Below the pieces are notes generated by a model that worked only from the letters and a program-made list of their open reading frames with translations, was not told where the DNA came from and made no database searches. A stretch of DNA of 7,628 nucleotides from Pseudomonadota bacterium (GTDB lineage: Bacteria > Pseudomonadota > Gammaproteobacteria > Burkholderiales > Thiobacillaceae), in assembly GCA_021791235.1 (NCBI GenBank), contig JAJYXA010000317.1, positions 1 to 7,628 on the forward strand, written 5' to 3'. Below, piece after piece: positions 5,209 through 7,628 of the stretch. Positions within the stretch are counted from its first letter, which is position 1. Each line of letters starts with the position of its first letter. Made by a program: the position numbers and the translations under genes.

Positions 5209-6531
5209 CTATTCGATCCCCAACCGCTCGAGCCGGTAGCGCAGGCTGCGGAAGGTGACGCCGAGCACGCGGGCGGCGGCGGTCTTGTTGTAGCGCGTCT
5301 GCTCCAGCGCTTCGAGAATGGCGGCGCGCTCCATCTGGTCGAGGTAATCCTGCAGCGGGTATTTGCTGCCAGGCGTGCTGGCCGAAGCGGGCAGGGTGGG
5401 GGACAGATTGAGGTCGGCTGCTGTGATGTGCTGGTCTTCGCACAGCGCCAGCGCGCGCTCCAGCGTGTTTTCCAGTTCACGCACGTTGCCGGGGAAGGCG
5501 TAGGCGCAGAGCGCCTTTTCCGCGTCGCGATCCAGCCTGACGTCGGCGCCACCCAGCTTGTCGAGCAGGAAACGCGCGATTTCCGGGATGTCCCCGGCGC
5601 GATCGCGCAGGCTGGGCATGACGAGGTCGATCACGTTCAGCCGGTAATACAGATCCTGGCGAAAGCGTACTGCCTCCACCAGCGCCGACAGGTTCTGGTG
5701 CGTGGCGCTGACGATGCGCACGTCGACCGGCTCTTCGGCCGTGGCGCCGACCTTGCGCACCTTCTTTTCCTGCAGCACGCGCAGCAGCTTCACCTGCATC
5801 GACAGCGGCAGGTCGGCGACCTCGTCGAGAAACAGGGTGCCGCCGTCGGCTGCCTGGAAGAAACCGCTGCGGTCGGCATCGGCGCCGGTGAAGGCGCCCT
5901 TGCGGTAGCCGAAAAACTCGCTTTCCATCAGGGTTTCGGGGATCGCGCCGCAGTTGACCGCGACGAAGGGCTTGTCGGCGCGGTTGCCGAGGCGGTGGAT
6001 CAGCCGCGCCGCGAGTTCCTTGCCGCTGCCCGATTCGCCGGCGATGTGCACCGGCGCCTGGGTGCGCGCGAGTTTGGCGATGCGCGCGCGGATGTCCTGC
6101 ATCGCGGCGGATTGGCCGATCAGGTCGCGCGCCGGATCGTCCGCCTGCGGGGCCGCAGGGATTTTCAGGGCGGATTTGACCAGTGCGCGCAGCTGGTCGA
6201 GCGCCACCGGCTTGGCCAGGTAATCGAATGCGCCCGCTTTCAGGGCCGCCACCGCGTTGCCGGCGTTGCCGTAGGCGGTGATGACGGCGACCGGCACCGG
6301 AACGGGCAGCGTGCTGGCGCAGGCAACCACTTCCAGGCCTTCGCCGTCGCCCAGCCGCATATCGGTCAGGCAGAGATCGTAGTGCGCCTGGCCCAGCCGG
6401 GTCCGGGCTTCCGCCACGCTCGCCGCGCGGTCGGTCTCGAGCCCCATCTTGACCAGCGTCAACTCCATCAGATCGAGCAGATCGGGCTCGTCGTCCACCA
6501 GCAGGATGCGGGGGCTCGTTGCCATCCTCAT
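5209..6531 (-). CDS. pilR: Sigma-54-dependent response regulator PilR (NtrC family)
   Basis: Cytoplasmic enhancer-binding activator that drives sigma-54 RNA polymerase after phosphorylation by its partner kinase; PilR classically activates type IV pilin (pilA) transcription. The 440-residue layout is complete. Receiver domain 7-124: acidic pair D13/D14, phospho-acceptor D57 in LTDMRLGDG, T85 and K107. AAA+ domain about 136-365: Walker A GESGSGKE (165-172), the sigma-54-contacting GAFTGA loop (212-217), Walker B GGTLFLDEV (230-238). A Fis-type helix-turn-helix lies at the C-terminus with NKTAAARVLGVTFRSLRYRL, very like PilR. The ATG at 6531 overlaps the pilS stop (ATGA), but GGGAG sits only 3 nt before it and 9 nt before the in-frame ATG at 6525 (MATSPRILLVDDEP), which may be the true start (438 residues). 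PrsR-type regulators of PEP-CTERM genes are related, so the name rests on the receiver and helix-turn-helix match and the pilS partner. Confidence 0.9.
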   Translation of the reverse strand: MRMATSPRILLVDDEPDLLDLMELTLVKMGLETDRAASVAEARTRLGQAHYDLCLTDMRLGDGEGLEVVACASTLPVPVPVAVITAYGNAGNAVAALKAGAFDYLAKPVALDQLRALVKSALKIPAAPQADDPARDLIGQSAAMQDIRARIAKLARTQAPVHIAGESGSGKELAARLIHRLGNRADKPFVAVNCGAIPETLMESEFFGYRKGAFTGADADRSGFFQAADGGTLFLDEVADLPLSMQVKLLRVLQEKKVRKVGATAEEPVDVRIVSATHQNLSALVEAVRFRQDLYYRLNVIDLVMPSLRDRAGDIPEIARFLLDKLGGADVRLDRDAEKALCAYAFPGNVRELENTLERALALCEDQHITAADLNLSPTLPASASTPGSKYPLQDYLDQMERAAILEALEQTRYNKTAAARVLGVTFRSLRYRLERLGIE

Positions 6532-7628
6532 TCGCTCCCGCGCAGGCTCAGGCGGAAGCGCGCGCCGCCGGTGCCGGGCACATGGACCAGTGCCGCATGG
6601 TTGGCCTCGGCCAGTTCGCGCGCCAGAAAGAGGCCCAGCCCGGTGCCCTGGGCATCCGTGGTGAAGAAGGGTTCGAACAGCTTGCCCTGATGTTCCGGCG
6701 GGAGCCCCGGGCCGTCATCCTCGATCTCGATCTGCACGTGGTCGCCCGGTGTCTGCACGCTGAAGCGGAGACTGCCTGCTTGCTTGCGGCTGTAACGCCA
6801 GGCGTTGCGCAGGAGATTCCACACGATCTGGCGCAGGTGGTCGGGGTCGAACTGGAAATGCAGGCTGTCGGGCATGCTGACTATGACGGCGTCTGCCGGG
6901 ATTTCTTCAGCCTGGCGCAGTTCGTCGACCAAGGTGCGGAGCGTCGCGGCATCGAAGCTGACCGGTTTGAGGCGGTCGCGCCGGTTGAGCGTCAACACCT
7001 CCTCCACCAGCCGGTCGAGCCGTCGGGCGTTGTTTTCGATGATTCCGGTCAGCCGGGTGTGGGCCGGGTCGAGCGATTCCTCACCCAGCAACTGCGCGGC
7101 ATGGCTGATCGCCGACAGCGGGTTGCGGATTTCGTGCGCGATGTTGGCCGTCAACCGCCCGAGCGCCGCCAGCTTCAGCCGCTGCGCCGCCTGCTCCGCT
7201 TGGCTCTGGTCTTCCAGCACCAGCACGCGGCTGTCGTCCGGCGTTTCCAGCGGGATGCAGCGCACCCGCAATTGGGCTGTCGCGGTGTTCAGGTTGAGCT
7301 GGGCGCCGGGGCGCAGCGGCTGCGACAGGCGTGCCAGTTCTGCGGAGAGGTTTTCCAGGCGGGTGGAGCCCGGCGTCACCGGCGTCGTGACGCCGAGCAG
7401 GGTCAGCGCACGCGGGCTGGCATGCCGCACGACGCCGTCTCCGCGCACCGCCAGCAGGCCGTCGGGCGAGTTCTCGATGGCCAGGGCGTTGATGCGGTTC
7501 AACAGCGCCAGCTCGTCCGCCTGCTGCTGCGCCAGCCGTTCGGAGCGCAGTGCGCGCAGCGTCAGGGCATGCGCCAGCAGGCCGATGGCGAAATACCCCG
7601 CGCACAGCAGGCCGACCTGGAAAAAACT
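6528..7628 (-). CDS. pilS: Sensor histidine kinase PilS (N-terminus beyond window)
   Basis: Membrane histidine kinase that phosphorylates PilR. 366 C-terminal residues are visible; the frame is open to the window edge and the start is outside. From the edge: the end of the membrane domain (FFQVGLLCAGYFAIGLLA), a Gln/Glu-rich linker (LRSERLAQQQADELALLNR), a PAS-like domain with ENSPDGLLAVRGDG, a HisKA dimerisation helix with phospho-acceptor His in NIAHEIRNPLSA (codon 7136-7134), and an ATPase domain with N-box IVWNLLRNAWRYS, G1 EDDGPGLPPE and G2 GTGLGLFLARELAEAN. The G2 segment and the context match PilS. The TTG at 7502 is an internal codon, not the start. The stop overlaps the pilR ATG, so the pair is translationally coupled. 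Confidence 0.9.
   Translation of the reverse strand, partial: SFFQVGLLCAGYFAIGLLAHALTLRALRSERLAQQQADELALLNRINALAIENSPDGLLAVRGDGVVRHASPRALTLLGVTTPVTPGSTRLENLSAELARLSQPLRPGAQLNLNTATAQLRVRCIPLETPDDSRVLVLEDQSQAEQAAQRLKLAALGRLTANIAHEIRNPLSAISHAAQLLGEESLDPAHTRLTGIIENNARRLDRLVEEVLTLNRRDRLKPVSFDAATLRTLVDELRQAEEIPADAVIVSMPDSLHFQFDPDHLRQIVWNLLRNAWRYSRKQAGSLRFSVQTPGDHVQIEIEDDGPGLPPEHQGKLFEPFFTTDAQGTGLGLFLARELAEANHAALVHVPGTGGARFRLSLRGSE

Noticed and set aside
5062..6690. Long open frame (542 codons) on the + strand
   Set aside because: It lies antisense to pilR, crosses the right IS boundary and has the Arg/Ala/Gln/Val-rich composition of a high-GC shadow frame. pilR on the other strand has all its catalytic motifs.
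7500..7502. TTG at 7502 as the start of the kinase
   Set aside because: The frame continues open to the window edge and encodes a membrane segment and linker expected of PilS, so the gene is truncated by the window.
1..7628. CRISPR arrays, riboswitches, toxin-antitoxin or defence genes
   Set aside because: No regularly spaced repeats, no recognisable aptamer fold and no matching small gene pairs were seen on either strand.

Overview
The window looks like chromosomal DNA from a betaproteobacterium. The basis is the order cytochrome b - cytochrome c1 - sspA - sspB, the high-GC codon use of the housekeeping genes, a PilS/PilR pair of the beta/gamma type, and a PEP-CTERM exopolysaccharide-associated protein, a trait common in biofilm- or floc-forming betaproteobacteria. 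The genus cannot be fixed from the sequence alone.

Left part, + strand (1-2911): the 3' part of petB (cytochrome b) is followed with no gap by petC (cytochrome c1), the end of a bc1-complex operon that closes in a perfect 15-bp hairpin terminator. Next come sspA (RNA-polymerase-associated GST-fold regulator) and sspB (ClpXP adaptor), 13 nt apart. A tRNA-Thr(UGU) gene follows, with its own -10 box and a terminator.

Middle, - strand (2950-3894): a lone PEP-CTERM secreted protein of lower GC than its neighbours, converging on the tRNA. It has a strong Shine-Dalgarno site, a Sec signal peptide, the C-terminal exosortase sorting signal, a probable terminator, and a good candidate sigma-54 (-24/-12) promoter about 67 bp upstream of the start codon. 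Its long 5' flank holds a dyad and a pair of direct repeats that could be activator sites.

Insertion sequence (3895-5096, 1202 bp): a complete IS481-like element. It has one intact DDE transposase on the - strand, 26-bp imperfect terminal inverted repeats that begin TGT, and a perfect 7-bp target duplication (AATAATC). It lies between the PEP-CTERM gene and pilR.

Right part, - strand (5209-7628): pilR (sigma-54 response regulator) and pilS (membrane sensor kinase, N-terminus beyond the window edge) overlap at ATGA. Without the IS, pilS, pilR and the PEP-CTERM gene lie in the same direction with about 418 bp between the last two. A sigma-54 activator therefore sits upstream of a gene with a sigma-54-type promoter. 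This is the most interesting arrangement in the window, but direct control of one by the other is an inference.
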